Origin: Marinobacter sp. F4216
GTDB lineage: Bacteria; Pseudomonadota; Gammaproteobacteria; Pseudomonadales; Oleiphilaceae
Length of the DNA stretch: 64,000 nt
Direction: 5' to 3'
Assembly: GCF_019931195.1 (NCBI RefSeq)
Contig: NZ_JAIOUO010000007.1
Coordinates: 62,001-126,000 of the forward strand
The notes below the pieces were generated by a model. It had not been told where the DNA came from. It saw only the letters and a program-made list of their open reading frames with translations, and made no database searches. Shown piece by piece: positions 1-8,626 of the stretch (positions within the stretch are counted from its first letter, which is position 1; every line of letters begins with the position of its first letter). The translations under genes were made by a program, and so were the position numbers.

Positions 1-598
1 GCATGTCTCCATTCGGGCAGTCCAGCAGGGCGGTAAACGGATTGATGCCCGCGTTAATGACCAGCTTTTTCCAGAGTCGGCCAAGGATATCCTGTTCGGG
101 CCGGATACTCAGGCCGCTCACCGACAAGCGTGCTACCACGGCATAGAGTTTCTGGTCCGCCGAGTCGGTCAGGGGGCCAATCCAGGTTTCGCCGGCCCCG
201 GCATGAACCACTTGATCGGGCGTTGGACGATTGGCACCTTCGGTTGTTGTGGCGGCAAGCACAGGCCGGTCAGCCCATCGTTCAGCCACAGCCTGTTGGC
301 TGCCGAGTCCGTTCTGAAAAAGCACAATGGGTGTGCTGGCAGGAAGCCAGTTGGTAAGGTGCTCCATCGCATCCAGCGTGTCGCCGGCTTTGGTGGTGAC
401 CAGTGCGAGGGCGGGGGTGTCGGCGGCGTTCAGCCAGGATGCGGTGACCTGCCGGGACTGCCCGTCGACTTCCTGAAAATGGAAGTGGACGGGCGCCGTA
501 TTCGTTTGCCCCGGACGAGGCACAAAGGCCGTTTCGTGGGCGGGCAGGGAGGCGGCCCAGAGCCGCCCCATGGCGCCCGCACCAAGAATGGCGATCAT
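1..598 (-). CDS. panE: 2-dehydropantoate 2-reductase (ketopantoate reductase), 3' end outside window
   Basis: Reduces ketopantoate to pantoate with NADPH in pantothenate/CoA synthesis (family knowledge). I translated the minus strand directly: it opens MIAILGAGAMGRLW, a Rossmann dinucleotide-binding loop (GxGxxG), continues with ALVTTKAGDT and IVLFQNGLGS, and near the window edge reads LWKKLVINAGINPFTALL. This last stretch has the family's conserved Lys followed by Asn-Pro-Leu/Phe-Thr, the catalytic/substrate-binding segment. About 199 residues are visible of a usual ~300, so the C-terminal helical domain lies outside. The ATG is 3 nt beyond the valS stop codon, so the two are probably cotranscribed as the end of a pepA-holC-valS-panE run. 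Other members of the ApbA/PanE family could share these motifs, so the exact substrate is inferred. Confidence 0.85.
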   Translation of the reverse strand, partial: MIAILGAGAMGRLWAASLPAHETAFVPRPGQTNTAPVHFHFQEVDGQSRQVTASWLNAADTPALALVTTKAGDTLDAMEHLTNWLPASTPIVLFQNGLGSQQAVAERWADRPVLAATTTEGANRPTPDQVVHAGAGETWIGPLTDSADQKLYAVVARLSVSGLSIRPEQDILGRLWKKLVINAGINPFTALLDCPNGDM

Positions 599-601
599 GG
601 C

Positions 602-3454
602 TTACATGGCCTCGATCTCGGCCCGCTGCTGGCTCAGGCGGGACAGGCTGCTCTGGGCATCCCGAAGCTTTTCCTGTTCCTTTTCAACCACCTCAGCCGG
701 CGCCTTGGCCGTGAACTTTTCGTTGCCCAGTTTGCCTTCCAGGCGTCCGATTTCTTTCTTCAGACGGTCAAGCTCCTTGTCCAGGCGCTTCAGCTCGGCT
801 TCCTTGTCAATCAGGCCCGCCATCGGCACCAGCACTTCCATCTCGCCCACCAGCTGGGTGGCGGACATGGGGGCCTTGTCGCCGTCGAACCAGTCCAGAC
901 TTTCCAGTTTGGCCAGGGAGGAGAGGAACTGGCGGTAGTCGTCCATACGGCGTTTGTCGTCGGCGTTTTTGCTGCGCAGCAGTACCGGAACCTTTTTGCC
1001 CGGGGAAATGTTCATCTCACCGCGAACGTTTCGGACGCCAATGATGACACCCTTCAGCCACTCGATGTCGGCTGCAACGGCAGTGTCCATCTTGCTGGCA
1101 TCTGGCTGCGGGAAGGGCTGCAGCATGATGCTGTCGCCCGACTTGCCGGCCAGCGGCGCAATGCGCTGCCAGATTTCTTCGGTGATGAACGGCATGATTG
1201 GGTGGGCTACCCGAAGAACCGCTTCCAGCACGCGAACCAGGGTACGACGAGTGCCCCGCTTGCCTTCGGCGCTGGCGTTGTCGTCGTTGAGAACCGGCTT
1301 GGACAGTTCCAGGTACCAGTCGCAGTACTCGTTCCAAATGAACTCGTAAAGCGCGTGCGCCGCCAGGTCGAAGCGGTACTGCTCCAGATGACGAATCACC
1401 TCCTGCTCGCAGTTCTGCAGTTCGCTGATGATCCAGCGGTCGGCCAGTGACAGTTCCACCGGCTCGTCGTTCACGCCGCAGTCCTCGCCTTCGGTGTTCA
1501 TCAGAACATAGCGGGCGGCGTTCCACAGCTTGTTGCAGAAGTTCCGGTAGCCTTCCAGGCGTTTCATGTCCCAGTTAATGTCGCGTCCGGTGGTGGCCAT
1601 AGCCGCCAGGGTGAAGCGCAGGGCGTCGGTGCCGTGTGCTGCAATGCCTTCCGGGAACTCTTTCTTGGTGCGCTTGCCGATTTTTTCAGCCAGCTTCGGC
1701 TGCATCAGGTTGCCGGTGCGCTTCTCCAGCAGGTCGTCGAGGCTGATGCCGTCAATCATGTCCAGCGGGTCAATCACGTTACCCTTGGACTTGGACATCT
1801 TGTCGCCATGCTCGTCCCGGATCAGGCCGGTCACATAGACCGTGTGGAACGGCACCTGCTGACTGCCATCTTCATTTTTCATGAAGTGCATGGTCATCAT
1901 GATCATCCGGGCAACCCAGAAGAAAATGATGTCGAAACCGGTAACCAGCACGTCGGTTGGGTGGAACGCCTTCAGGCGGTCGGTCGCTTCCGGCCAGCCC
2001 AGGGTGCCGAAAGTCCACAGGGCAGAACTGAACCAGGTGTCCAGAACGTCCTCGTCCTGGCTCAGGGTGACGTCGTCGCTCAGGTTGTGCTTCTGGCGCA
2101 CATCGGCTTCGTCGCGGCCCACATAGATGTTGCCATCGGCGTCGTACCAGGCGGGAATCCTATGGCCCCACCAGAGTTGGCGGGAGATACACCAGTCCTG
2201 AATGTCCCGCATCCAGGCGAAGTACATGTTTTCGTACTGTTTGGGAACGAACTGGATACGGCCGTCTTCGACGGCTTCAATAGCCGGCTTGGCCAGGGTC
2301 CTGGCGTCCACGAACCACTGGTCCGTGAGCATGGGCTCGATGATCAGGCCGGAACGGTCACCGCGGGGGACGCTCAGAACATGATCTTCCACCCGTTCCA
2401 GAAGGCCCAGTTCTTCGAGGTCGGCAACCATCTGCTTGCGTGCGTCTTCGCGCGTCAGGCCGGCATACGAAGATGGCATCGTACCGTCGATGTCGGTGTT
2501 GGCGGTGCCGTCTGAATTGAAGACTTCGGCCACGTCCCGGATGTTGGCGTCCTGGGTCATGACGTTGATCATGGGCAGTTCGTTGCGCTTGCCTACGGCA
2601 TAGTCGTTGAAATCGTGCGCAGGGGTAATCTTCACGCAGCCGGAGCCTTTTTCCGGATCGGCGTGGTGGTCGGCGACAATCGGGATGCGGCGGTTCACCA
2701 GCGGCAGCATAACGTGCTTGCCAATCAAGTGCTGGTAACGCTCGTCATCCGGATGCACGGCCACGGCAGTGTCACCCAGCATGGTCTCCGGGCGGGTGGT
2801 GGCGACAACCAGGTAGTTTTTACCGTCCTGGGTAGTGGCGCCATCCGCCAGCGGATAACGCAGGTGCCAGAAAAAGCCTTTCTCTTCCTTGTTCTCCACT
2901 TCCAGATCGGAAATGGCGGTGTGCAGTTTCGGATCCCAGTTCACCAGGCGCTTGCCACGGTAAACCAGGTCCTGCTCGTACAGTTGAACGAAGACTTCCT
3001 GGACAGCCTTGTAGAAGCCGTCGTCCATGGTGAAGCGTTCGTGTTCCCAGTCGACGGAATTGCCGAGACGGCGCATCTGGCGGGTGATGGTGCCGCCGGA
3101 GTGTTCTTTCCAGTCCCAGATGCGTTTGATGAATTCTTCGCGACCCAGGTCATGCCGGGTCTTGCCTTCTTCGCCAGCCAGCTTGCGTTCCACCACCATC
3201 TGGGTGGCGATGCCGGCGTGGTCGGTACCGACGGTCCAGAGCGCATTGCGACCCTGCATCCGCTTGTAGCGGGTGAGGGTGTCCATAATGGTGTGCTGGA
3301 ATGCATGCCCCATATGAAGACTGCCGGTGACGTTGGGCGGCGGGATCGCGATGCTGTAGGACTGGCCTTCACCGCTGGGGCGGAAATAGCCCTTGGATTC
3401 CCAGTTTTCGTACCACTGGCGCTCAATGTTTTCTGGCTGGTAGGTTTTTTCCAT
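602..3454 (-). CDS. valS: valyl-tRNA synthetase
   Basis: Class Ia aminoacyl-tRNA synthetase charging tRNA-Val in the cytoplasm. The HIGH signature appears as HMGH at residues 47-50 in [15 protein letters not shown], and KMSKS as DKMSKSKGN near residue 550; between them lies the CP1 editing region. The last ~65 residues are a Lys/Glu-rich heptad-like coiled coil ([15 protein letters not shown]), typical of ValRS tRNA-binding arms. With the ATG at 3454 the protein is 950 residues, as in E. coli (951). An in-frame TTG at 3499 would add 15 residues, but a TATAAT box just upstream of it would place the transcript start at about 3501, favouring the ATG. It follows holC and precedes panE. Confidence 0.97.
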   Translation of the reverse strand: MEKTYQPENIERQWYENWESKGYFRPSGEGQSYSIAIPPPNVTGSLHMGHAFQHTIMDTLTRYKRMQGRNALWTVGTDHAGIATQMVVERKLAGEEGKTRHDLGREEFIKRIWDWKEHSGGTITRQMRRLGNSVDWEHERFTMDDGFYKAVQEVFVQLYEQDLVYRGKRLVNWDPKLHTAISDLEVENKEEKGFFWHLRYPLADGATTQDGKNYLVVATTRPETMLGDTAVAVHPDDERYQHLIGKHVMLPLVNRRIPIVADHHADPEKGSGCVKITPAHDFNDYAVGKRNELPMINVMTQDANIRDVAEVFNSDGTANTDIDGTMPSSYAGLTREDARKQMVADLEELGLLERVEDHVLSVPRGDRSGLIIEPMLTDQWFVDARTLAKPAIEAVEDGRIQFVPKQYENMYFAWMRDIQDWCISRQLWWGHRIPAWYDADGNIYVGRDEADVRQKHNLSDDVTLSQDEDVLDTWFSSALWTFGTLGWPEATDRLKAFHPTDVLVTGFDIIFFWVARMIMMTMHFMKNEDGSQQVPFHTVYVTGLIRDEHGDKMSKSKGNVIDPLDMIDGISLDDLLEKRTGNLMQPKLAEKIGKRTKKEFPEGIAAHGTDALRFTLAAMATTGRDINWDMKRLEGYRNFCNKLWNAARYVLMNTEGEDCGVNDEPVELSLADRWIISELQNCEQEVIRHLEQYRFDLAAHALYEFIWNEYCDWYLELSKPVLNDDNASAEGKRGTRRTLVRVLEAVLRVAHPIMPFITEEIWQRIAPLAGKSGDSIMLQPFPQPDASKMDTAVAADIEWLKGVIIGVRNVRGEMNISPGKKVPVLLRSKNADDKRRMDDYRQFLSSLAKLESLDWFDGDKAPMSATQLVGEMEVLVPMAGLIDKEAELKRLDKELDRLKKEIGRLEGKLGNEKFTAKAPAEVVEKEQEKLRDAQSSLSRLSQQRAEIEAM

Positions 3455-3507
3455 GGGTTCTGCTGGTGACCGTTCGGTTGATTCGGGAGTGGTTTTCAAG
3501 GCGCAAG

Positions 3508-3513
3508 ATTATA
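3508..3513 (-). promoter_or_regulatory. candidate -10 box for valS
   Basis: In the ~85-bp gap between the holC stop and the chosen valS start, the minus strand has a perfect TATAAT. A start site about 7 nt downstream would fall at ~3501 and give a leader of about 47 nt to the ATG at 3454. No strong -35 hexamer is visible at 17 bp (a weak TTCGCC sits about 18 bp upstream), so this is a tentative call. Confidence 0.4.
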
Positions 3514-3539
3514 CATGCTCACCTCGTTGGCGGCGAACT

Positions 3540-4052
3540 TCAGCGCCGCCTTTGATCGTGCACCCGGGCCTCGATTCCAAGGGTCCGTAACTGGCGATAG
3601 TGGTCCCGGGCCTGGTTCAGTATTACCGGGTCGTTTTGCGCCACCAGGGCCAGTCTTCGGAAGCGATCGGCGTTGGCCGGCAGGGTCTGGGACAGGATGA
3701 TGACGGTGTCCCAGTCCTCCGGCTGCGGAGGGCAGAGTAGAATGCCAACGGGCTCGCTGCAGGTAATGCCTGAGTCAGTAACCTGACGGTGGGGAATGAA
3801 AGACTCCGGGTTAAAGCTCCAGAGCAGGTCGTCGAGTTCCTGAGCCTGTTGCTGGGTGTCACAGACAATGCAGGCCCGATCACCCTGCTGCCAGGCTTTC
3901 TCCACCAGCCTGGCCGCGTGCAGATTGCGGGCGGCGGGTGTGCTCTGGGCGAGGATGTGGAACCAGTAACGCTGGTTGCGACCAGACTCTGCCGGGTCTC
4001 CGGCGGCAGGGCCGCCGGACTCTGGCTGCTGGCTGGAATCAGCTGTCTGCAT
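3540..4052 (-). CDS. holC: DNA polymerase III chi subunit
   Basis: Chi is an accessory clamp-loader subunit that links the replisome to single-strand-binding protein. The 170-residue product has the family's core pattern: RYWFHILAQ (first beta strand), LVEKAWQQGDRACIVCDT, QELDDLLWSFNPESFIPH and DWDTVIILSQTLP. The corresponding E. coli segment reads roughly ALWARPAESFVPH. The first ~25 residues are a Gln/Pro/Gly-rich extension not typical of the family, so the real start may lie downstream, although the ATG at 4052 overlaps the end of pepA by 14 nt in a way that suggests translational coupling. Gene order pepA-holC-valS is the common gammaproteobacterial arrangement and supports the call. Confidence 0.88.
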   Translation of the reverse strand: MQTADSSQQPESGGPAAGDPAESGRNQRYWFHILAQSTPAARNLHAARLVEKAWQQGDRACIVCDTQQQAQELDDLLWSFNPESFIPHRQVTDSGITCSEPVGILLCPPQPEDWDTVIILSQTLPANADRFRRLALVAQNDPVILNQARDHYRQLRTLGIEARVHDQRRR

Positions 4053-5532
4053 TGGACATCAGGTAGTCGACCAGCATGGGCACCGGACGGCCGGAGGCGC
4101 CTTTGGCCTTGCCGGAATGCCAGGCGGTGCCGGCGATGTCCAGGTGGGCCCAGCGATATTCCTTGGTGAATCGTGCCAGGAAGCAGGCTGCGGTGATGGT
4201 GCCGGCAGAGCGGTCGCCGATGTTGGCCATGTCGGCAAAGTTGCTGTCCAGCTGGTTCTGGTAGTCGTCCCAAAGGGGTAAGCGCCACGCACGATCGTCC
4301 GCTCGCTCACCGGCCGCCAGCAAATCGTTGGCCAGACCGTCGTTATTGGCCATCAGACCGGTTGCATGGTGGCCGAGGGCAATGATGCAGGCGCCGGTCA
4401 GGGTCGCCAGGTCGATGACCGCTTCCGGGTCGTACTTCTTCACGTAGGTCAGGGCGTCACACAGCACCAGGCGGCCTTCGGCGTCGGTGTTAAGGATTTC
4501 CACCGTCTGGCCGGACAGGGTGGTGACGATGTCGCCCGGACGGGAAGCGCCGCCATCCGGCATGTTTTCGGCAGCAGCGACCACCGCCACCACATTGATC
4601 TTGGGCTGAACTTCGGTGAGCACTTTCATGGTACCGAACACACTGGCGGAGCCGCCCATGTCGTACTTCATCTCGTCCATGCCGGCGCCCGGCTTCAGGC
4701 TGATGCCACCCGTGTCGAAGGTGATGCCTTTGCCCACCAGAACGTAGGGCTTGTCGTCTGGCTTGCCACCGCGGTACTCCATCACGATCAGACGGGGAGG
4801 CTGGGCGCTGCCCTGGCCAACCGCCAGGATGGTGTTCATGCCCAGTTCCTTCATCTGCTTTTCATCCAGGATTTCGGTCTGGATGCAGTCGTTTTCTTTG
4901 GCCAGGGTGCGGGCCTGCTCGGCCAGCCACTCCGGATGGCAAATGTTCGGTGGGGTGTTGCCCAGGTCTCGGGTGTAGTTCATGCCGCGGCCGGTGGCCA
5001 GGCCCAGGTGGAAGGCGTCCTTCAGTGCCTTGCCGGTGCCGGAGGCGCCGACCGTCACCTTGTTGAGTTTCGGGGCCTCCGGTTGCTTGCTCTTGTATCC
5101 GGTAAAGGCGTAGAGGTGTTCCTCAAGGGAGCGACCGATCAGTTTGAGTCGCGCGGCCTCACTGCTGGCGGCTTCGGTGCCGCTGACGCCAGTGTCGGCC
5201 AGGGCAATCAGGGCACTCTTGGCCGGGGTGTCCTTCACGGCATTTACGGCGGCAATCAGTGCCTTGCGGTAGTTCTGCAGGGTGCGGTCCGAATCTTTAC
5301 CGGTGCCGACCACAACGATGCGGTCCCAGGGTGCATCCTGGACAGGAATGGCGCGAGCCGTTGCGTTCTTGCCGGTAACGTCGCCGTTGGTTTCCAGGGT
5401 CTTGATCAGCCCGCCAAGGGCTTCGTCTGCCTGAGTGGTGGATTCCGGCCAGGTGCCTTTTTCCGGCAAGCCGATAACGAGGCAGTCAGCTTTGGTGGTG
5501 GCGATGGGTTTGGCACTCAGGCTGAAATTCAT
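4039..5532 (-). CDS. pepA: leucyl aminopeptidase (M17 family, PepA)
   Basis: Dizinc cytosolic aminopeptidase that removes N-terminal residues from peptides; in some bacteria PepA also binds DNA in XerCD recombination and in carAB control. The 497-residue length is normal. Metal and catalytic segments are clear: VGKGITFDTGGISLKPG, with the conserved Lys and Asp, DMGGSASVFG, and the family signature NTDAEGRL near residue 350. A family-typical N-terminal domain precedes them. The start is ATG at 5532 behind CAGGAG. It is divergent from lptF and overlaps holC at its 3' end. Whether this copy has a DNA-binding role cannot be told from the sequence. Confidence 0.96.
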   Translation of the reverse strand: MNFSLSAKPIATTKADCLVIGLPEKGTWPESTTQADEALGGLIKTLETNGDVTGKNATARAIPVQDAPWDRIVVVGTGKDSDRTLQNYRKALIAAVNAVKDTPAKSALIALADTGVSGTEAASSEAARLKLIGRSLEEHLYAFTGYKSKQPEAPKLNKVTVGASGTGKALKDAFHLGLATGRGMNYTRDLGNTPPNICHPEWLAEQARTLAKENDCIQTEILDEKQMKELGMNTILAVGQGSAQPPRLIVMEYRGGKPDDKPYVLVGKGITFDTGGISLKPGAGMDEMKYDMGGSASVFGTMKVLTEVQPKINVVAVVAAAENMPDGGASRPGDIVTTLSGQTVEILNTDAEGRLVLCDALTYVKKYDPEAVIDLATLTGACIIALGHHATGLMANNDGLANDLLAAGERADDRAWRLPLWDDYQNQLDSNFADMANIGDRSAGTITAACFLARFTKEYRWAHLDIAGTAWHSGKAKGASGRPVPMLVDYLMSNADS

Positions 5533-5770
5533 GGCAACTCCTGTTGATGTTCCTGGTATGGATGCGCGACGGCTGTCGCTCCTTCTGATTGAGGGAGCGT
5601 CCGATTAGTCTAGCATTGGGATGGGGCGATCATTTATCAAGCGGGTACGGCCCTTTGCTTTCTTGGGTGGCAGGCTGCCACCGTACTGTCATTCGGCACG
5701 AAGGTTACATAGAATACGCGCAGTTAGCGCTTTCCTCCACGGTTAAACGGACATTGGCAGAGAGATCTTC

Positions 5771-6874
5771 TTGAGCATTATTTTTCGCTATTTAATCCGG
5801 CAGGTCATGATCAGTATGGTGGCGGTGTCCGGCATCCTGCTCCTGGTGTTCATGAGTGGTCGCTTCCTGAAGTACCTGAGTAGCGCTGCCGAAGGCCAGA
5901 TTGCTGCGGATGTTCTGTTTTCCATCATGGCCTATCGGTTCCCCGGTTTTCTGGAGCTGATCCTGCCTCTTGGCCTGTTCATCGGTATCCTGTTGGCCTA
6001 TGGCCGCATGTATATGGAAAGCGAGATGACGGTGCTGTTTGCCTGTGGTCTGAGCGACCGTCAGTTGCTGGTGAAGACGCTCCTCGGCAGTTTGCCGGTG
6101 ATGCTGATTGTCGGAGCGATGAGTCTGGTAGTTTCGCCCTGGGGGATGAAGCAGGTTGAACGGATCTTCAACGAGCAGCGCCAGGCAACAGAGTTCGAAA
6201 TGCTGGCTCCGGGACGATTCCAGAGTTTCAGTTCGGGTGGCCGGGTCACCTATACCGAATCCCTCAGCGATGACAAGCGGGAACTTCAGGGCGTATTCAT
6301 TGCCGAGTACGGCCGGGGTGGCGAGGGTGTCACCATCTTTACCGCTACGGCGGGTTCTCAAATTATCGATCAGGACACCGGAAGCCGGTTTCTGATTCTG
6401 GAAAATGGTGGTCGGTTCGATGGCTCTCCGGGAGAGCTGGATTACAACATCACGGGGTTTGAAGCCTACGGTCTCAAGATAGAAAGTGGAGAGAAAGGCA
6501 CGCGGCAACTGGAAGAGGGGATCAGCACGCCGGACTTGATGAAGTCGGACGATCCCGAGGACCGGGCGCTTTTGCACTGGCGGTTTTCACTGCCTTTGAT
6601 CGTCCCCATTGTTACCTTGCTGGCGGTTCGCCTGAGCCGGGTGAATCCCCGGCAGGGACGGTTTTTCCATCTGCTGCCGGCCATGCTGGTCTACATCACG
6701 TATCTGGGCCTTCTGATTGTTGCCCGGGATGCGCTGGCTGACGGAAAGGTGCCAGAGTGGATTGGCATGCTGTGGGTGCACGCGCTGTTTTTGTTGTTGG
6801 GGTTGTGGCTGCAGTTTGGCCCGGCCTGGCTGCACAAGCGCAGGGCACTGAAGGAGGCGCGGGCCGATGTATAA
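5771..6874 (+). CDS. lptF: LPS export ABC transporter permease LptF
   Basis: Inner-membrane half of the LptB2FG complex, which extracts lipopolysaccharide and hands it to LptC and the Lpt bridge. The 367-residue protein opens SIIFRYLIRQVMISMVAVSG, the N-terminal coupling helix plus TM1 typical of LptF/LptG. Further TM segments lie near 50-75 and 95-120, then a periplasmic beta-jellyroll region (~140-260), then three C-terminal TM segments (from ~275). The start is TTG at 5771, chosen because it gives the conserved N-terminus; the Shine-Dalgarno is weak. The stop overlaps lptG by 8 nt. Divergence from pepA is the usual gammaproteobacterial layout. Confidence 0.94.
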   Translation: MSIIFRYLIRQVMISMVAVSGILLLVFMSGRFLKYLSSAAEGQIAADVLFSIMAYRFPGFLELILPLGLFIGILLAYGRMYMESEMTVLFACGLSDRQLLVKTLLGSLPVMLIVGAMSLVVSPWGMKQVERIFNEQRQATEFEMLAPGRFQSFSSGGRVTYTESLSDDKRELQGVFIAEYGRGGEGVTIFTATAGSQIIDQDTGSRFLILENGGRFDGSPGELDYNITGFEAYGLKIESGEKGTRQLEEGISTPDLMKSDDPEDRALLHWRFSLPLIVPIVTLLAVRLSRVNPRQGRFFHLLPAMLVYITYLGLLIVARDALADGKVPEWIGMLWVHALFLLLGLWLQFGPAWLHKRRALKEARADV

Positions 6875-7928
6875 GATAGACGGCTATGTCATGCGCACGG
6901 TGGGCGGCGCCATGTTCCTGGTCATGGTGGTCGTGCTTTCTCTGGATCTCATCTTCGGTTTTATTGCCGAGCTTGAGGATACCCGGTCCGAGTACCAGAC
7001 GCTGGAAGCTCTGAAATATGTGGCGCTGACCCTGCCGCGTCGAATTTACGACTACCTGCCACTGGGTGCGTTCATGGGGTGTCTGATCGGCCTGGGCTCC
7101 ATGGCGAGTTCATCCGAATTGACCGTAATCCGGGCGGCAGGGGTGTCCCTCAAACGTATTGTCTGGTCGGCGATGAAGCCCGCGTTGGTCGTTGTGCTGT
7201 TCGGTGTGGTGCTGGGTGAATATATTGCGCCACCGGCAGAGCGTCTGGCTCAGAGCGAAAAGGCCGTGGCCCTTGGGGCCGGGAAAAACGTCGCTGCGGC
7301 GTCCGGGGTATGGCACCGGGAAGGAAACGTGTTTATCCACCTGAATGCCGTCCAGCCGAACGGTGTTCTGCACGGGGTTTCGCTGTTTGAGTTTGATGAA
7401 GAGCGTGAACTGCTCTCATCCAGCTTTGCGCCCAGGGCGATCTATCAGGGTGATCACTGGCTACTGGAGCGGGTGCGAACCACGGAAATACAGGACGATG
7501 GCACTCAACTGGTCAGGAACCAGACGCTGCGTTGGGAAACCGGTTTAACGCCGGGCGTGCTCAGCGTCCTTATCGTCAAGCCGGAGAACCTGTCCATGTC
7601 CGGCCTCTTTACCTACGCCAGGTACCTGGAGGACCAGGATCTCAATGCGTCGCCTTACTGGCTAGCGTTCTGGAAAAAAGTGCTGATGCCTCTGGGTACG
7701 GCGGTGATGGTTCTGGTGGCGATTTCCTTTATCTTTGGTCCGCTGCGGTCGGTCACCATGGGGTTCCGGGTGTTTACCGGGTTGCTGGTTGGGCTGCTGT
7801 TCAAGTACATGCAGGATCTGCTGGGGCCGATGAGCCTGGTCTACGGTTTCAATCCTATGCTGGCAGTGCTGGTTCCCATTGGGGTGAACGCGCTAGCCGG
7901 TGCCATTCTGATGCGGCGGGCCGGCTAG
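6867..7928 (+). CDS. lptG: LPS export ABC transporter permease LptG
   Basis: Partner permease of LptF in LptB2FG. The 353-residue protein starts MYKIDGYVMRTVGGAMFLVM and continues with the conserved segment YLPLGAFMGCLIGLGSMASS followed by SELTVIRAAGVS, the coupling-helix region that contacts the LptB ATPase. A central jellyroll (~residues 130-255) is followed by three TM segments with FGPLRSVTMGFRVF between the first two. The start overlaps the lptF stop by 8 nt, so the two are translationally coupled. The 3' end nearly meets the convergent RDD gene, leaving no room for a separate terminator. Confidence 0.95.
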   Translation: MYKIDGYVMRTVGGAMFLVMVVVLSLDLIFGFIAELEDTRSEYQTLEALKYVALTLPRRIYDYLPLGAFMGCLIGLGSMASSSELTVIRAAGVSLKRIVWSAMKPALVVVLFGVVLGEYIAPPAERLAQSEKAVALGAGKNVAAASGVWHREGNVFIHLNAVQPNGVLHGVSLFEFDEERELLSSSFAPRAIYQGDHWLLERVRTTEIQDDGTQLVRNQTLRWETGLTPGVLSVLIVKPENLSMSGLFTYARYLEDQDLNASPYWLAFWKKVLMPLGTAVMVLVAISFIFGPLRSVTMGFRVFTGLLVGLLFKYMQDLLGPMSLVYGFNPMLAVLVPIGVNALAGAILMRRAG

Positions 7929-7939
7929 CGGGGAAGGTG

Positions 7940-8479
7940 TCAGGCTGTCTTGACCGGTTTCGGGACCTCAACGACCACACTGTTGGACGCCCGGTCGGTC
8001 AGGGACAGGCCATTGATGGGCATGAACAGGGCGATCATTGCCGGGATGGTGATAAACAGAGTGGCCGGGCTCAGGTAATAGCTGCCAAGCAGGGCCACCA
8101 GGAATACCCCGGCTGCGGTAACGTAACGCAGCAATGCCTGGGTCCAGGTAACTGACGTCCCGTCCAGGTTCTCGATTCGGATCCGCCAAACCTGCATGCC
8201 GAGTGTCTGGCCCAGACGGGTCCAGAAGTAGGCGAAGAAGAGATAAAGCGTCAGAAAGAGCACGAACGTCAGCCCCGGGTCTCCCGAGATTTGACCGGCT
8301 TCCGCCATTTCCCCGTACTTATCCCAACCTGTAAACCAGCCGGCCACCAGGGTGTAAAGCCAGGTTGTGACCAGCAATACGGCGATACTGATCAGTCCAT
8401 CGTAAATGACGGCCAGCGCCCGCTTTAAAAGGGTGGCGGGAGGAAGCAGTTCCTCAGCGTCGTGAAAGCGTCGGGGCAT
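7940..8479 (-). CDS. RDD-family membrane protein
   Basis: A 179-residue integral membrane protein of unknown function. The N-terminal part has the family's Arg followed by the Asp in the first TM (LLKRALAVIYDGLISIAVLL). A second TM (~95-115) ends in FWTRLGQTLGMQVWRIRI, the characteristic segment after TM2, and a third TM (~140-165) follows. Some RDD proteins have been linked to ion exchange, but nothing here shows that. It is convergent with lptG and divergent from alaS. In many relatives an RDD gene sits beside lptG, so an envelope role is plausible but only inferred. Confidence 0.85.
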   Translation of the reverse strand: MPRRFHDAEELLPPATLLKRALAVIYDGLISIAVLLVTTWLYTLVAGWFTGWDKYGEMAEAGQISGDPGLTFVLFLTLYLFFAYFWTRLGQTLGMQVWRIRIENLDGTSVTWTQALLRYVTAAGVFLVALLGSYYLSPATLFITIPAMIALFMPINGLSLTDRASNSVVVEVPKPVKTA

Positions 8480-8626
8480 GAATACTCCTGTGATGTTGCA
8501 CGTTTTTCCTGTACTCGGCGTGTGCTAGAGTAGCGGATTTGCAGACGCATGTAAGTACTCGTATTCAATCGCGGACCGGCCGACTCCCCGGCAGGTTTTG
8601 GCAAGGTGTAAAGGTATCAAAGGGCT

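Noticed and set aside
203..1450. 415-codon plus-strand ORF antisense to valS
   Set aside because: It is the shadow of valS, a well-supported gene with normal motifs; the antisense product is His/Gly/Val-rich with no family pattern.
4366..5547. 393-codon plus-strand ORF antisense to pepA
   Set aside because: Shadow of pepA; Gly/Ala/His-rich without domain features.
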